A DNA stretch of 64,000 bases from Flemingiibacterium sp045644145 (GCA_045644145.1 JAZRGK010000080.1:66048-130047), one strand, 5' to 3'; counted from the stretch's first letter, positions 15,262 to 24,720 are shown. Notes: a model not told the origin generated them from the sequence alone. A program made the numbers and translations.

Positions 15262-16992
15262 GTGGGCGATAAACCGAAAAATATGGCGGATGTTGATAAT
15301 TTTTGGGATCTCGAATCCCTGCTTCCAAAGAAACGCCCCGTAAATCCGGGTGTCAGACGGTTAAATACCGATACGGTTGAAATATCCGTAGGCTCTGGCG
15401 ATATCATTCCGGATAAAACTGCTCCCATACCGCCGCGCCGTGGCTCCGGTGCCATTTCGGAAATTTCCGGTAAAAAAGATGTGGCGCGCAGGCTTAATGA
15501 GCTTTCTATGCGCACAAGATCGGAGGAATATCGCTCAAAGCCTCTTGATCCGTACCTTATATACGAGGCGAAGGACAGTCTTATAAGTCGTGTGGAGGTG
15601 TCTGCGTGGAGTTCACGCTTTAATTTTTACGAGAACTTCCTATCCGACGCCAAGCGGCTTTGGGGACGCGCCGGAGCGCCCTGCGACAATGTATCCTTCT
15701 TTTCATATGTCCCACAGTATTCACAGCTTAAATACGCACAGCTTAAGTGGTATCTTTGGTGGCGTGAAAACGTCCGTAACGGCGTATATCTGAAGACCGA
15801 TTTTTGCTATATTCTTCTTTATATCTACGAGATCATCAACACGCCGGATGTTATGCCGCCGTCGGAAGGTGTGGAGAAGCTTTGCGATATCTGGCTTAAT
15901 TATCGCACAGAGCATCGGCGTATTGACAGCTATATGTGCGACTGGCTGTGCGATTATTGCTTGATTCACGGCGTCCCTTGCCCGTTCAGGCGTCTTGAGC
16001 CGATTATTGGCGATATCGTTGAAACGGCAAGCCTTAAGGAATTTTATATTGATATAAGAAATGGGGACAGTGCAGCGAGGATTCTTGCATATTCCTCTGC
16101 CTACGACTGGCATAAGAGCCGGTATGTAACTCCCGAAAATGTGGGGTTGTTTGCCTATCATATAAAAGCCGCCTTTGAAAAAGCCTACAGAGAAATACTT
16201 TCCGAAAAGGATGACAGCTTGGCAAAAGAATTCCGCATGGAGCGGACTGCATACGACGGCGCACTGTGTGTATACAGCCTGAAGCGTACCATAGCGGTGG
16301 AATATATATCTTATACACGTTCACCGAGATTCAGATTTGCGGTTACGGACATTATAAAATACAGCGAAAACCGCATCCGTATGGCGCTTGGCATAAAATC
16401 AAGACTTAAGACGGAATCCCTTACGGATAAGCTAAAGGCGTGTCTTGATGCTTACTTTGACGAGCATCTTCCGCCGCCCAAAAAGAGCAGGTCATCCGTA
16501 TGCGCGGGTTCAGAGCCTGTAGTGCACGAATACGACAAGCTGTATGAGCCGGTGACATCATCGCTTTCCCTTGAAAATGCACTGGAAATCGAAAAAAACT
16601 CATGGAGTACCACAGAAATACTTGTTTCCGCTTTTGATAATACAGGGAAAGTGGAAGCCCATGCGGAAGCTCCGACGCTAACCGAGGAATTGCCGCCTAT
16701 ACAGCCCACCGCGGAGAACATTTCTTCAGGTTCGGATTCATCCGATGAATTCGAAGCGTTTGTATCTTCCATTGATGATAAGATGAGAAATACGCTTAAA
16801 ATGCTTGCAGAGGGTGATGGGCAGGCGCTTGCAAAATCGGCTCAGAAGTACGGCGTTTTAGTGGATGCTCTTGCTGACATGATAAACGAAGCGGCGTTTG
16901 ATATTATAGGTGACAGTATTATCGAGGCGGACGGCGGCGCTTACAGATTTATTTCCGATTACGAAGGAGATATTAAAAAATGGCTGAAATGA
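15262..16992 (+). CDS. sngA: TerB-N/TerB-C domain protein, Shango defence component A
   Basis: 576 residues. A low-complexity basic N-terminus is followed by a TerB-N-like domain (about 90-300; landmarks FFSYVPQYSQLKYAQLKWYL, WWRENVRNGVYLKTDF, YILLYIYEIIN). The C-terminus is TerB-C-like, with ADMINEAAFDIIGDSIIE. It is the first gene of a three-gene operon with a DUF2791-type ATPase and a DEAD/DEAH helicase, the composition of the Shango anti-phage system. The GTG start at 15262 follows GGGGGCG; an ATG seven codons later is an alternative. It overlaps sngB by 13 nt. Its biochemical role in Shango is not established. Confidence 0.8.
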   Translation: MGDKPKNMADVDNFWDLESLLPKKRPVNPGVRRLNTDTVEISVGSGDIIPDKTAPIPPRRGSGAISEISGKKDVARRLNELSMRTRSEEYRSKPLDPYLIYEAKDSLISRVEVSAWSSRFNFYENFLSDAKRLWGRAGAPCDNVSFFSYVPQYSQLKYAQLKWYLWWRENVRNGVYLKTDFCYILLYIYEIINTPDVMPPSEGVEKLCDIWLNYRTEHRRIDSYMCDWLCDYCLIHGVPCPFRRLEPIIGDIVETASLKEFYIDIRNGDSAARILAYSSAYDWHKSRYVTPENVGLFAYHIKAAFEKAYREILSEKDDSLAKEFRMERTAYDGALCVYSLKRTIAVEYISYTRSPRFRFAVTDIIKYSENRIRMALGIKSRLKTESLTDKLKACLDAYFDEHLPPPKKSRSSVCAGSEPVVHEYDKLYEPVTSSLSLENALEIEKNSWSTTEILVSAFDNTGKVEAHAEAPTLTEELPPIQPTAENISSGSDSSDEFEAFVSSIDDKMRNTLKMLAEGDGQALAKSAQKYGVLVDALADMINEAAFDIIGDSIIEADGGAYRFISDYEGDIKKWLK

Positions 16993-18350
16993 CACGGAAG
17001 ATACCCAAAAGAATACTCGCGAGCCTGCTTTCTTCCATCTCTGCAGGCGTTGTGCCCCGTATGGGTGCACCCTATATCGCTATCGGAAGAGGCGAGGAGA
17101 TCGAAGCTCTGCTTTCCGACTTAGAGGCGGTCAACGGCGGCGGCGGCTCTATGCGCTTTATTATCGGTAAATACGGAAGCGGCAAGAGCTTTCTTATACA
17201 GCTTGTGCGCGGTTTTGCTATTGAGCGAGGATTTATAACGGCTGATGCAGATCTTTCGCCTGAACGCCGTATCTGCGGTTCAAAGGGTACGGGGATTGCT
17301 ACCTACCGTGAGCTTATACGCAATCTTGCATCCAAATCCGCCCCCGAGGGCGGTGCGCTTGGACAGATAATCGGCAAATGGCTGTCGGATTTACAGTCTG
17401 CGGTGGCAGCGGAGGGGTATGAGATCGGAAGCGAAGCTTTTATTAAAGAGCTGACAGCACGCATATATACCTGCACAAGGGAGCTTGAAGCGCAGATCGG
17501 CGGTTTTGATTTTGCCACTGTGCTGACTAAGTATTACAGAGCATACATGGACGGTGACGAGGAGAAAAAATCCGCCTGCATGCGTTGGCTCAGAGGGGAA
17601 TATTCCAACAAGACGGAGGCCAGAAATGCTATAGGTACGGCTATCGGCGGCATTGTTGACGACGATAATTGGTATGAGTATATCAAGCTGCTTGCGGTAT
17701 TTTTCAGGAAAATCGGTTATCGGGGATTGGTGGTGTTCATTGACGAGTGCGTGAATCTCTACAAAATAGCAAACCGAATTTCCCGTGAAAACAACTACGA
17801 AAAGCTTCTTTCCATGTTCAACGATACGCTTCAGGGAAAGGCAGAGGGGCTTGCGCTGATTTTCGGCGGCACACCTCAGTTCCTTGAAGATACAAGACGC
17901 GGACTTTTCTCCTACGAGGCCCTGAGAAGCCGACTTTCGGACGGACAGTTCCAAAAGGAGGGCGTAAAGAATCTTATCGGTCCCGTAATTCGTCTGCGCC
18001 GGCTTTCGGACGATGAGCTTTTTGCTCTTGTTGCCAGACTTACCGCGCTGCATGGTCAGAACTACTCTTGGGAACCTCGCGTTACAAATGAAGACATGCT
18101 TGCTTTTTTAAAGCTCTGCCTTGACAGGGCAGGGGCGGATACTATGATAACTCCCCGCGAGATCATACGGGACTATGTGACCGTACTAAATATTCTGATG
18201 CAGAACGAGAACTTGTCTTTTGCCGACATTGTTGGCAGTGGAATCGTAAGGCTTTCCCATGGCGAGGATGAGGAATCGGGGCTTATCGCCGATACAGCGG
18301 ATAAGTCCGGCACAGTAACGGATTTTTCAGCTATTGATATCGAAATATAA
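16980..18350 (+). CDS. sngB: BREX-type (DUF2791) ATP-binding protein, Shango defence component B
   Basis: 456-residue P-loop ATPase: Walker A GKYGSGKS (63-70), Walker B LVVFIDEC around residue 250, and the family segment IFGGTPQFLEDTRRGLFSY followed by ALRSRLSD. It resembles BrxD/DUF2791 proteins. GAAGGAG lies 9-10 nt before the ATG, which overlaps the end of sngA. In Shango the ATPase acts with the TerB protein and helicase to block phage; the mechanism is not visible here. No pgl/brx genes occur nearby, so this is not a BREX locus. Confidence 0.82.
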   Translation: MAEMTRKIPKRILASLLSSISAGVVPRMGAPYIAIGRGEEIEALLSDLEAVNGGGGSMRFIIGKYGSGKSFLIQLVRGFAIERGFITADADLSPERRICGSKGTGIATYRELIRNLASKSAPEGGALGQIIGKWLSDLQSAVAAEGYEIGSEAFIKELTARIYTCTRELEAQIGGFDFATVLTKYYRAYMDGDEEKKSACMRWLRGEYSNKTEARNAIGTAIGGIVDDDNWYEYIKLLAVFFRKIGYRGLVVFIDECVNLYKIANRISRENNYEKLLSMFNDTLQGKAEGLALIFGGTPQFLEDTRRGLFSYEALRSRLSDGQFQKEGVKNLIGPVIRLRRLSDDELFALVARLTALHGQNYSWEPRVTNEDMLAFLKLCLDRAGADTMITPREIIRDYVTVLNILMQNENLSFADIVGSGIVRLSHGEDEESGLIADTADKSGTVTDFSAIDIEI

Positions 18351-18394
18351 GCATTTCAACGGATGGTTGTAAAATTAAGAAAGGATATACTTCC

Positions 18395-18475
18395 ATGAAT
18401 AAGGCTGTTGAATATATGAACAAGCGATGGCTCGGTGAGCGTGTACGCATGCCGGACGAAGTTGCTGCGGTATAG
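18395..18475 (+). CDS. 26-codon ORF between sngB and sngC
   Basis: ATG at 18395 behind GAAAGGAT encodes 26 residues, MNKAVEYMNKRWLGERVRMP and on to DEVAAV, ending TAG at 18473-18475, only 3 nt before the sngC ATG. sngC itself has no clear ribosome binding site, so translation of this ORF may deliver ribosomes to sngC. No homology is recognised. It could be a coupling ORF, a genuine small basic protein, or the relic of a longer gene. Confidence 0.4.
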   Translation: MNKAVEYMNKRWLGERVRMPDEVAAV

Positions 18476-18478
18476 ACT

Positions 18479-20746
18479 ATGGCAGATAATGACATTTTCT
18501 ACCGATTCTCGCCGTTTATCCAGGATTTTATATACAGAAACGGTTGGCAGGATCTGCGCGCGGTACAGCTTGCGGCGGCAGAGGTTCTTTTTGACACAGA
18601 CAAAAATCTGCTTATCACATCATCTACCGCATCCGGAAAAACCGAAGCGGCATTCTTCCCCATAATCTCGCAGATGTATGAGGATATGCCGAGGAGCGTA
18701 GGAGTGCTGTATATTGCGCCTTTGAAAAGCCTTATAAACGACCAATTTTCAAGACTCGATGAGCTTCTTGATATGACGGGGATTCCGGTCTTCCATTGGC
18801 ATGGTGACGTTGCCGCGTCCCATAAAAATAAGCTTCTTAATGAGCCGAGAGGAATACTTCAGATAACTCCGGAGTCCCTTGAAAGCATGCTTATGAACCG
18901 CTCCAACGATTTTGTGCGGCTTTTCGGCGATCTCCGCTATGTGGTTATCGACGAAATACACACGCTTACCGGCACGGACAGAGGAAATCAGATAATTTGT
19001 CAGCTTGTGCGCCTTGCAAGGCTTATCGGACACACGCCAAGGCGAATCGGTCTTTCCGCTACTGTAGGCGATGCCGTACTTGCGGCAAAATGGCTTGGGG
19101 GCGGAACGGATAGGGAAACGGCTGTCCCCGAAATAATCGAGGGAAAAGCAAAATGGCGGCTTGGGATGGAGCATTTCTTCATTCAAAATGACAGCTTTGA
19201 CCAAAGTAGTGATTTCTCTATGGGAGATGTATCGGAAGAATCAGGTTCGCCTGAGGCTGAGCCGTCCCACGGCAGGGTAGAGATAGACTCTGGGTATGAG
19301 TATATCTACGACTGCGCCAAAAATAAAAAGGCGATCATATTTTCAAACTCCCGTGAGGAAACGGAATACGTTACCGCCACTATGCGACAAATTGCGGATA
19401 ACCGTCACGAGCCTGACATTTTTCTCATTCATCACGGAAATCTTTCCGCTTCAATACGGGAAGAAGCTGAAACCAAGCTGAAAAACGATGATGAGAAATA
19501 CGTTACCTGCGCCACGGTCACAATGGAGCTTGGTATAGATATCGGAAAGCTTGAGAGGATCATACAGAATGATGCCCCAAACTCGGTTTCAAGCTTTCTC
19601 CAACGCCTTGGACGCTCCGGCAGACGTGAAGCACCGCCGGAAATGATGATGGTGTTCCGCGAGGAAAATCCTCTGCCAAATGCTCCGCTTCCCCAGCTTA
19701 TTCCTTGGGGATTCTTAAGAGCTATCGCTATTGTTCAGCTCTATATAGAGGAAAAGTTTATTGAGCCGCCGTCGGAAAAGAAGCTTCCCTTCAGTCTTGC
19801 TTTCCAACAAACCTTAAGTATACTTGCGGCGTCAGGCGAGCTGACGCCAAAACGTCTTGCGGACACTGTTCTGTCCCTGCCGGCGTTCTCACGCATGGAT
19901 AGAGAAGACTACCGCACACTTATTATCAGCATGCTTCAGAACGATTTTTTAGAGCTTACAGAAGAAAAGGGGCTTATAATCGGTCTTAAAGGCGAGCGGC
20001 TTATAAACAGCTTCAAATTCTATGCCGTATTCAAGGACAGCGAGGATTACACCGTTCGCTGTGAATCGGATGAGATCGGTACTATAACCACACCGCCGCC
20101 GGTGGGTGACAGATTTGCCCTTGCAGGACGTGTGTGGGAGGTGGAGGAGCTTGATATACTGAGGAAGCTTATATATGTAAAACCGGTCAAGGGAAAAATG
20201 GAGGTTTCATGGCCCGGCGACTATGGGGAAATACACACGCGGATCTTGGAGCGCATGCACCGCATACTGTGCGAGGATACCGTATATCCGTATCTTAAAC
20301 CCAATGCGCAGCGCCGACTTGAAATCGTGCGGAATCTTGCTCGCAACACTGGGCTTACTTCACATTCCATCCTACCGCTTGGGGGATACACATGGTGTCT
20401 GTTCCCGTGGCTTGGTACGCGTTCCTTCCGCACACTGCGCAAATTCATTATGAATAATGCGGCGCGCTTCAAGATAACAAATATTGAGTTTGAGGGCTGT
20501 TACTATATGATGTTCAAAATGGAATCGGGCAGTGATTACGGACTTATCAAGGGGCTGTGTGACGTAATGGAGCGCGAGGGTATTGATAGATCGAAGCTTG
20601 TGAATGTAAACGAAATGCCGGTGTTTGAAAAGTACGATGACTATATTCCGGCAGAGCTTCTTCGCCGTCAGTATGCCGAGGATAAGCTGCGCACGGATGA
20701 AATAAGGTTTCGTCTGCCGCAGATACTTTCGGAATACGAGGATTAA
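18479..20746 (+). CDS. sngC: DEAD/DEAH-box helicase, Shango defence component C
   Basis: 755-residue superfamily 2 helicase. Motif I SSTASGKTEA (48-57), motif II VVIDEIHTL, motif III GLSATVGD and motif VI QRLGRSGRR are all present, so ATPase and translocase activity is expected. The C-terminal ~350 residues resemble the accessory region of Lhr/BrxHI-type helicases. It is the last gene of the TerB-ATPase-helicase operon. The start at 18479 has no good ribosome binding site and may depend on the 26-codon ORF just upstream. Its last bases overlap a small convergent gene. Confidence 0.88.
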   Translation: MADNDIFYRFSPFIQDFIYRNGWQDLRAVQLAAAEVLFDTDKNLLITSSTASGKTEAAFFPIISQMYEDMPRSVGVLYIAPLKSLINDQFSRLDELLDMTGIPVFHWHGDVAASHKNKLLNEPRGILQITPESLESMLMNRSNDFVRLFGDLRYVVIDEIHTLTGTDRGNQIICQLVRLARLIGHTPRRIGLSATVGDAVLAAKWLGGGTDRETAVPEIIEGKAKWRLGMEHFFIQNDSFDQSSDFSMGDVSEESGSPEAEPSHGRVEIDSGYEYIYDCAKNKKAIIFSNSREETEYVTATMRQIADNRHEPDIFLIHHGNLSASIREEAETKLKNDDEKYVTCATVTMELGIDIGKLERIIQNDAPNSVSSFLQRLGRSGRREAPPEMMMVFREENPLPNAPLPQLIPWGFLRAIAIVQLYIEEKFIEPPSEKKLPFSLAFQQTLSILAASGELTPKRLADTVLSLPAFSRMDREDYRTLIISMLQNDFLELTEEKGLIIGLKGERLINSFKFYAVFKDSEDYTVRCESDEIGTITTPPPVGDRFALAGRVWEVEELDILRKLIYVKPVKGKMEVSWPGDYGEIHTRILERMHRILCEDTVYPYLKPNAQRRLEIVRNLARNTGLTSHSILPLGGYTWCLFPWLGTRSFRTLRKFIMNNAARFKITNIEFEGCYYMMFKMESGSDYGLIKGLCDVMEREGIDRSKLVNVNEMPVFEKYDDYIPAELLRRQYAEDKLRTDEIRFRLPQILSEYED

Positions 20747-21018
20747 CCGCGGCGCTTTATCTCTATATCCAGTGCCATCGTTCCGCCTATGGTAAGCAAA
20801 AGTGACATAAGTATGTGTTCCATTTCAAGGGCGAATGTACCGTACATGCGTGCCGCATCGTATGTATCAAGGGATGCTCTTTTAAAAACTGTTGCCACAA
20901 GCACAGCCGAAATCGGTGCAAGCAGGCGTGTGAGCATGCGGAATGCGGCAGGCGATATGCCTTCGAAAAATTTTGCTTTTTGCTGTTTCAATGTTTTGTA
21001 CCTCATTTTTTGTTTCAT
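20743..21018 (-). CDS. Small two-helix membrane protein of unknown function
   Basis: Up to 91 residues with two hydrophobic stretches, LLAPISAVLVATVF and HILMSLLLTIGGTMAL, and a basic end (EIKRRG). It converges on sngC, overlapping its end by 4 nt. A TACAAT box sits immediately upstream of the first ATG, so the real start may be the TTG at 20989-20991, which has GAGG about 9 nt upstream. Not recognised as any characterised family. Confidence 0.5.
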   Translation of the reverse strand: MKQKMRYKTLKQQKAKFFEGISPAAFRMLTRLLAPISAVLVATVFKRASLDTYDAARMYGTFALEMEHILMSLLLTIGGTMALDIEIKRRG

Positions 21019-21132
21019 ATATCTATTGTAACATAAATGAGTAGAAATTTCATCAATCGGATTATGGAAGCCTTGCCTTTGATTGTCCGTTTTCGGACGG
21101 CAGGTTTCATATATCCTGAGAGGGGGATTATT

Positions 21133-21927
21133 ATGGGAAATTCACGGATCGGAATATCAAGCGCCTGCTTCTATCCTGAAGAAACGCTTGATTCCATAAA
21201 AAAATGCATAGATCTCGGTTTTGCCAATATTGAGATATTCATGAACAGCTTTTCGGAGCTTGAAGAACCGTATCTTAAGAGAATAGACACGCTTTGCAAG
21301 GGAAACGGCGTGAAAGTCACATCGATTCACCCATTTACGTCGGGTTTTGAGTATATGTACTTCTTCTCCGCATACAAGAAGCGTGCAAAGGATTCTATCG
21401 ACTATTTCTATCGCAAGTATTTCTATGCTGCGGCATATTTGGGGGCAGATTATTTCGTTTTCCACGGTGATTCTCTGAAAACTCCGTTTTTCGGTATGGA
21501 CAACTACTGCGAGGTGCTGTCTATGCTTATGGAAGCAGCAAAAAGCGAGGGAGTAACCCTTATTCACGAAAATGTATCCGCGACCAAGGCAGGAAATCCC
21601 GATTTTATGAAAGAGATACATGATCGTTTCGGCGTTGGCGGAATAAAGTTTGTTTTTGATCTTAAGCAAACCGTCAGGGGCGGTTATGATCCTCATAAGA
21701 TGCTTGATGCAATGGGTGACGACATTGTTCATGTGCATATTAACGATTGGTTTGACGGTGAGTGCCGCTTGCCTTACGCCGGTGCTCTCGATGTTGATGA
21801 GATAATATCACGACTTGAATCCGACGGCTATAACGGTAAGTATATAATAGAGGTTTATCGCCAGAATTTCAAGCATGAATCGGAGATTTCCGGGGCGGCA
21901 AGGCTGCTTCGGGAGAGAGGCTTATAG
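21133..21927 (+). CDS. Sugar phosphate isomerase/epimerase family (xylose-isomerase-like TIM barrel)
   Basis: 264-residue TIM-barrel protein of the AP endonuclease 2/xylose isomerase-like superfamily. Metal-site landmarks are spread along the barrel: YFVFHGD, TLIHENVS, KFVFDLKQT, VHVHINDW and YIIEVYR. The ATG at 21133 has AGGGGG 8 nt upstream; an upstream in-frame ATG at 21037 lacks a site and would add unrelated residues. Monocistronic, with its own terminator. Members isomerise or epimerise sugars or inositols; the substrate is unknown. Confidence 0.88.
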   Translation: MGNSRIGISSACFYPEETLDSIKKCIDLGFANIEIFMNSFSELEEPYLKRIDTLCKGNGVKVTSIHPFTSGFEYMYFFSAYKKRAKDSIDYFYRKYFYAAAYLGADYFVFHGDSLKTPFFGMDNYCEVLSMLMEAAKSEGVTLIHENVSATKAGNPDFMKEIHDRFGVGGIKFVFDLKQTVRGGYDPHKMLDAMGDDIVHVHINDWFDGECRLPYAGALDVDEIISRLESDGYNGKYIIEVYRQNFKHESEISGAARLLRERGL

Positions 21928-21942
21928 TATATTCGGCTGAAG

Positions 21943-21973
21943 GAGTCACCGGATTTCCCGGTGGCTCTTTTTT
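21943..21973 (+). terminator. Terminator of the TIM-barrel gene
   Basis: GAGTCACCGG (21943-21952) / CCGGTGGCTC (21958-21967) with one wobble pair, followed by TTTTTT. Confidence 0.88.
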
Positions 21974-22069
21974 GCATTATCACCATAGTTATTTACCGTT
22001 ATTTATATGAATTTCGTCACCCTATTACATTGACCAAAAAACGTACTGAATAATCAGCGAAATTACCAA

Positions 22070-22098
22070 TTGACTTTTTAACACAGATACTATATAAT
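22070..22098 (+). promoter_or_regulatory. Promoter of nrdD
   Basis: TTGACT (22070-22075), 17-bp spacer, TATAAT (22093-22098). The leader downstream carries the NrdR boxes. Confidence 0.75.
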
Positions 22099-22116
22099 AG
22101 ATATTGCACGGTCAAA

Positions 22117-22167
22117 ATACTATATCTTGTGGTATTTGCTTTTTTTGAATACTATATTTTGTGGTAT
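22117..22167 (+). promoter_or_regulatory. Pair of NrdR boxes upstream of nrdD
   Basis: Two near-identical 19-mers, ATACTATATCTTGTGGTAT (22117-22135) and ATACTATATTTTGTGGTAT (22149-22167), 32 bp apart, or about three helical turns. NrdR represses ribonucleotide reductase genes through paired boxes of this type and spacing, so nrdD is predicted to be NrdR-repressed. A weaker copy overlaps the -10 box. Confidence 0.85.
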
Positions 22168-22243
22168 CGTGCCGATTTTAGACCACAGCCCTGTTTGATA
22201 TATACGGGCAATACACATACATATTTTGTGAAGGAGATACACC

Positions 22244-24583
22244 ATGATTACCAAGATAATCAAGCGTGACGGACGCGAAGCTCCGTTCAATATCGAGAAG
22301 ATCGCACATGCTATATTCATGGCTGCGGAAGCTGTTGGCGGACATGATTACGGTACTGCCATGAACCTTGCATGCAAGGTTGCCGAAACTCTTGAGGCGG
22401 AGTGCGGCGAGCAGTGCACACCTACCGTTGAACAGATTCAGGATACGGTTGAAAAGGTGCTTGTAAATAACGGTCATGCGCGTACAGCCAAGGAGTTCAT
22501 TCTTTACAGAGCACAGCGCACAAGAGTACGCGAAATGAACACCAAGCTTATGAAGACCTACGAGGACCTTACCTTCAAGGCGGCTAAGGATTCCGATATC
22601 AAGCGCGAGAATGCCAATATCAACGGCGATACCGCTATGGGTACTATGCTCAAATACGGTTCCGAGGGTGCTAAGCAGTTCTACGAGATGTATATTCTCG
22701 ACCCCGTACACGCAAAGGCGCACAATGAGGGCGATATACATATTCACGATATGGACTTCCTTACCCTTACCACCACCTGCTGTCAGATAGATATTCTGAA
22801 GCTGTTTGAAAAGGGCTTCTCCACCGGACACGGTTTTCTCCGTGCCCCCAACGACATCGCAAGCTATTCGGCTCTTGCCTGCATTGCGATTCAGTCCAAT
22901 CAGAACGATCAGCACGGCGGTCAGTCCATACCTAACTTTGAGTACGGCATGGCTCCGGGGGTAAAAAAGACTTATAAGAAGCATTACAGAAAGAATCTTG
23001 CGAAAGCTCTCGAGCTTCTCTGCGGTGTTGAGGATGCAGATAATACCGCAAGAGCACTGCTTGATTCTCTTAAGAATGAGGCAACTCTTGCAAATACTTC
23101 AACATTTGTGTCCGAGATCACCTCTGTGCTTACCGAAAAGTACGGCGCAGAGAATGTTTCGCGCATTGTGGAATTTACCCGCAAGTATGCCCTTTCGGAA
23201 ACCGAGCGCGCTACATATCAGGCAATGGAAGCACTTATACACAATCTTAACACTATGCACTCCCGTGCAGGTGCGCAGATCCCGTTCAGCTCATTAAACT
23301 ACGGTCTTGATACCTCTGCAGAGGGCAGACTTGTTATGAAGTCCATTCTTCTTGCTACCGAGGCAGGTCTTGGAAACGGCGAAACTCCCATATTCCCAAT
23401 TCAGATACTTAAGGTTAAAGAGGGCATCAACTACAATCCCGGCGATCCGAACTACGACCTCTTCAAGCTTGCATGCAAGGTTTCCGCGAAGCGTCTGTTC
23501 CCCAACTTCTCCTTCATCGACGCTCCTTACAATCTGCGTTACTATCAGCCCGGAAGACCCGAAACCGAGGTTGCATACATGGGCTGCCGTACCCGCGTAA
23601 TGGCGAACGTGTACGATAAGGACAATGAAGTTGTGACCGGAAGAGGAAACCTCAGCTTCACATCAATAAATCTTCCCAGAATCGCTATTAATGCCAAGGG
23701 TAACATTGATTGGTTCTTCGATGAGCTTGACCGCAAAATCAGCATTGTATTCGATCAGCTTCTTGACCGATTCAAGATTCAGTCCGAGAAGACTGTACGT
23801 AACTATCCGTTCCTAATGGGACAGGGAATATGGCTCGGTTCGGACAAGCTTGGTATAGACGACAAGGTCGGTGAGGTGCTGAAGCATGGTACACTGACAG
23901 TTGGATTCATCGGTCTTGCAGAGTGCCTGAAGGCGCTTACCGGTAAGCATCACGGTGAGTCGAAAGATGCGCAGAATCTCGGTCTTGAAATAATCGGCTT
24001 TATGCGTAAGCGTGCTGACGAAGCCGCAAAGAAGTACGGACTGAATTTCAGTGTCATCGGAACTCCCGCAGAGGGTCTTTCGGGAAGATTTGTGCGTATG
24101 GACAAGAAGAAGTTCGGCGAAATCAAGGGCGTAACCGACCGCGACTATTATACCAACTCCTTCCATGTTCCCGTATACTATCCCATTTCCGCAAACGAGA
24201 AGATCAAGCTTGAGGCACCCTATCATGAGCTTACAAACGCAGGTCACATCACCTACGTTGAGCTTGACGGTGATCCGATGGAGAACCTTGACGCATTCGA
24301 GCAGGTTATCCGCTGCATGAAGGAATCCGGCGTAGGTTACGGCTCTATCAATCACCCTGTAGACCGCGATCCCGTTTGCGGCTACACGGGCATCATTGGT
24401 AACGAGTGCCCCTGCTGTGGCCGTACCGAGGATGACGGAAAGGGTAAGTTCGAGCGTATCCGCCGTATTACCGGTTATCTTGTAGGTACGCTTGACAGCT
24501 TCAACGACGCAAAACGCTCCGAGGTTGACGACAGAGTTAAGCACTCAGTTGCCGCAACCGCTGAGGATGAGCTGTTTAATTAA
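22244..24583 (+). CDS. nrdD: Anaerobic (class III) ribonucleoside-triphosphate reductase
   Basis: Glycyl-radical enzyme that reduces NTPs to dNTPs without oxygen, 779 residues. N-terminal ATP-cone (1-95), catalytic barrel, Cys-rich metal site DPVCGYTGIIGNECPCCG (Cys712, 722, 725), and the C-terminal radical loop RRITGYLVG with Gly744 as the predicted radical site. AAGGAG precedes the ATG. The activase gene nrdG, usually adjacent, is not in the window and must lie elsewhere. Regulation by NrdR is indicated by two boxes in the leader. Presence of this enzyme fits a strict or facultative anaerobe. Confidence 0.96.
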   Translation: MITKIIKRDGREAPFNIEKIAHAIFMAAEAVGGHDYGTAMNLACKVAETLEAECGEQCTPTVEQIQDTVEKVLVNNGHARTAKEFILYRAQRTRVREMNTKLMKTYEDLTFKAAKDSDIKRENANINGDTAMGTMLKYGSEGAKQFYEMYILDPVHAKAHNEGDIHIHDMDFLTLTTTCCQIDILKLFEKGFSTGHGFLRAPNDIASYSALACIAIQSNQNDQHGGQSIPNFEYGMAPGVKKTYKKHYRKNLAKALELLCGVEDADNTARALLDSLKNEATLANTSTFVSEITSVLTEKYGAENVSRIVEFTRKYALSETERATYQAMEALIHNLNTMHSRAGAQIPFSSLNYGLDTSAEGRLVMKSILLATEAGLGNGETPIFPIQILKVKEGINYNPGDPNYDLFKLACKVSAKRLFPNFSFIDAPYNLRYYQPGRPETEVAYMGCRTRVMANVYDKDNEVVTGRGNLSFTSINLPRIAINAKGNIDWFFDELDRKISIVFDQLLDRFKIQSEKTVRNYPFLMGQGIWLGSDKLGIDDKVGEVLKHGTLTVGFIGLAECLKALTGKHHGESKDAQNLGLEIIGFMRKRADEAAKKYGLNFSVIGTPAEGLSGRFVRMDKKKFGEIKGVTDRDYYTNSFHVPVYYPISANEKIKLEAPYHELTNAGHITYVELDGDPMENLDAFEQVIRCMKESGVGYGSINHPVDRDPVCGYTGIIGNECPCCGRTEDDGKGKFERIRRITGYLVGTLDSFNDAKRSEVDDRVKHSVAATAEDELFN

Positions 24584-24607
24584 AATAGAACCTATTATTA
24601 AACCACA

Positions 24608-24642
24608 CCGCCGAGAGTAACCGTAACGGTCGCTCTCGGCGG
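24608..24642 (+). terminator. nrdD terminator; hairpin repeat copy 1
   Basis: CCGCCGAGAG (24608-24617) / CTCTCGGCGG (24633-24642) with further pairing inside, then CTTTGTTATAG. It is one of three near-identical hairpins that bracket the two sigma factor genes (others at 27949 and 29783). Confidence 0.75.
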
Positions 24643-24650
24643 CTTTGTTA

Positions 24651-24720
24651 TAGACTGATTTACAATTTTATGATATAATTATTTTAATTCCCCCAACCTT
24701 TTCATTATGATTTGTGTCTA
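24651..24720 (+). promoter_or_regulatory. Promoter region of the giant sigma factor gene
   Basis: TAGACT (24651-24656), 17-bp spacer, TATAAT (24674-24679), then a separate ECF-like element: CCAACCTTTT with AAC at 24695-24697 and TGTGTCTA at 24713-24720. The same layout recurs upstream of the second sigma gene. The AAC...GTC pair resembles ECF-type -35/-10 motifs and would suit autoregulation; this is inference. Confidence 0.5.

Noticed and set aside
15262..20746. Tellurite resistance or BREX locus suggested by TerB and BrxD-like domains
   Set aside because: No other ter genes and no pglX/brxA/B/C/L genes are present; the exact three-gene composition fits Shango better.
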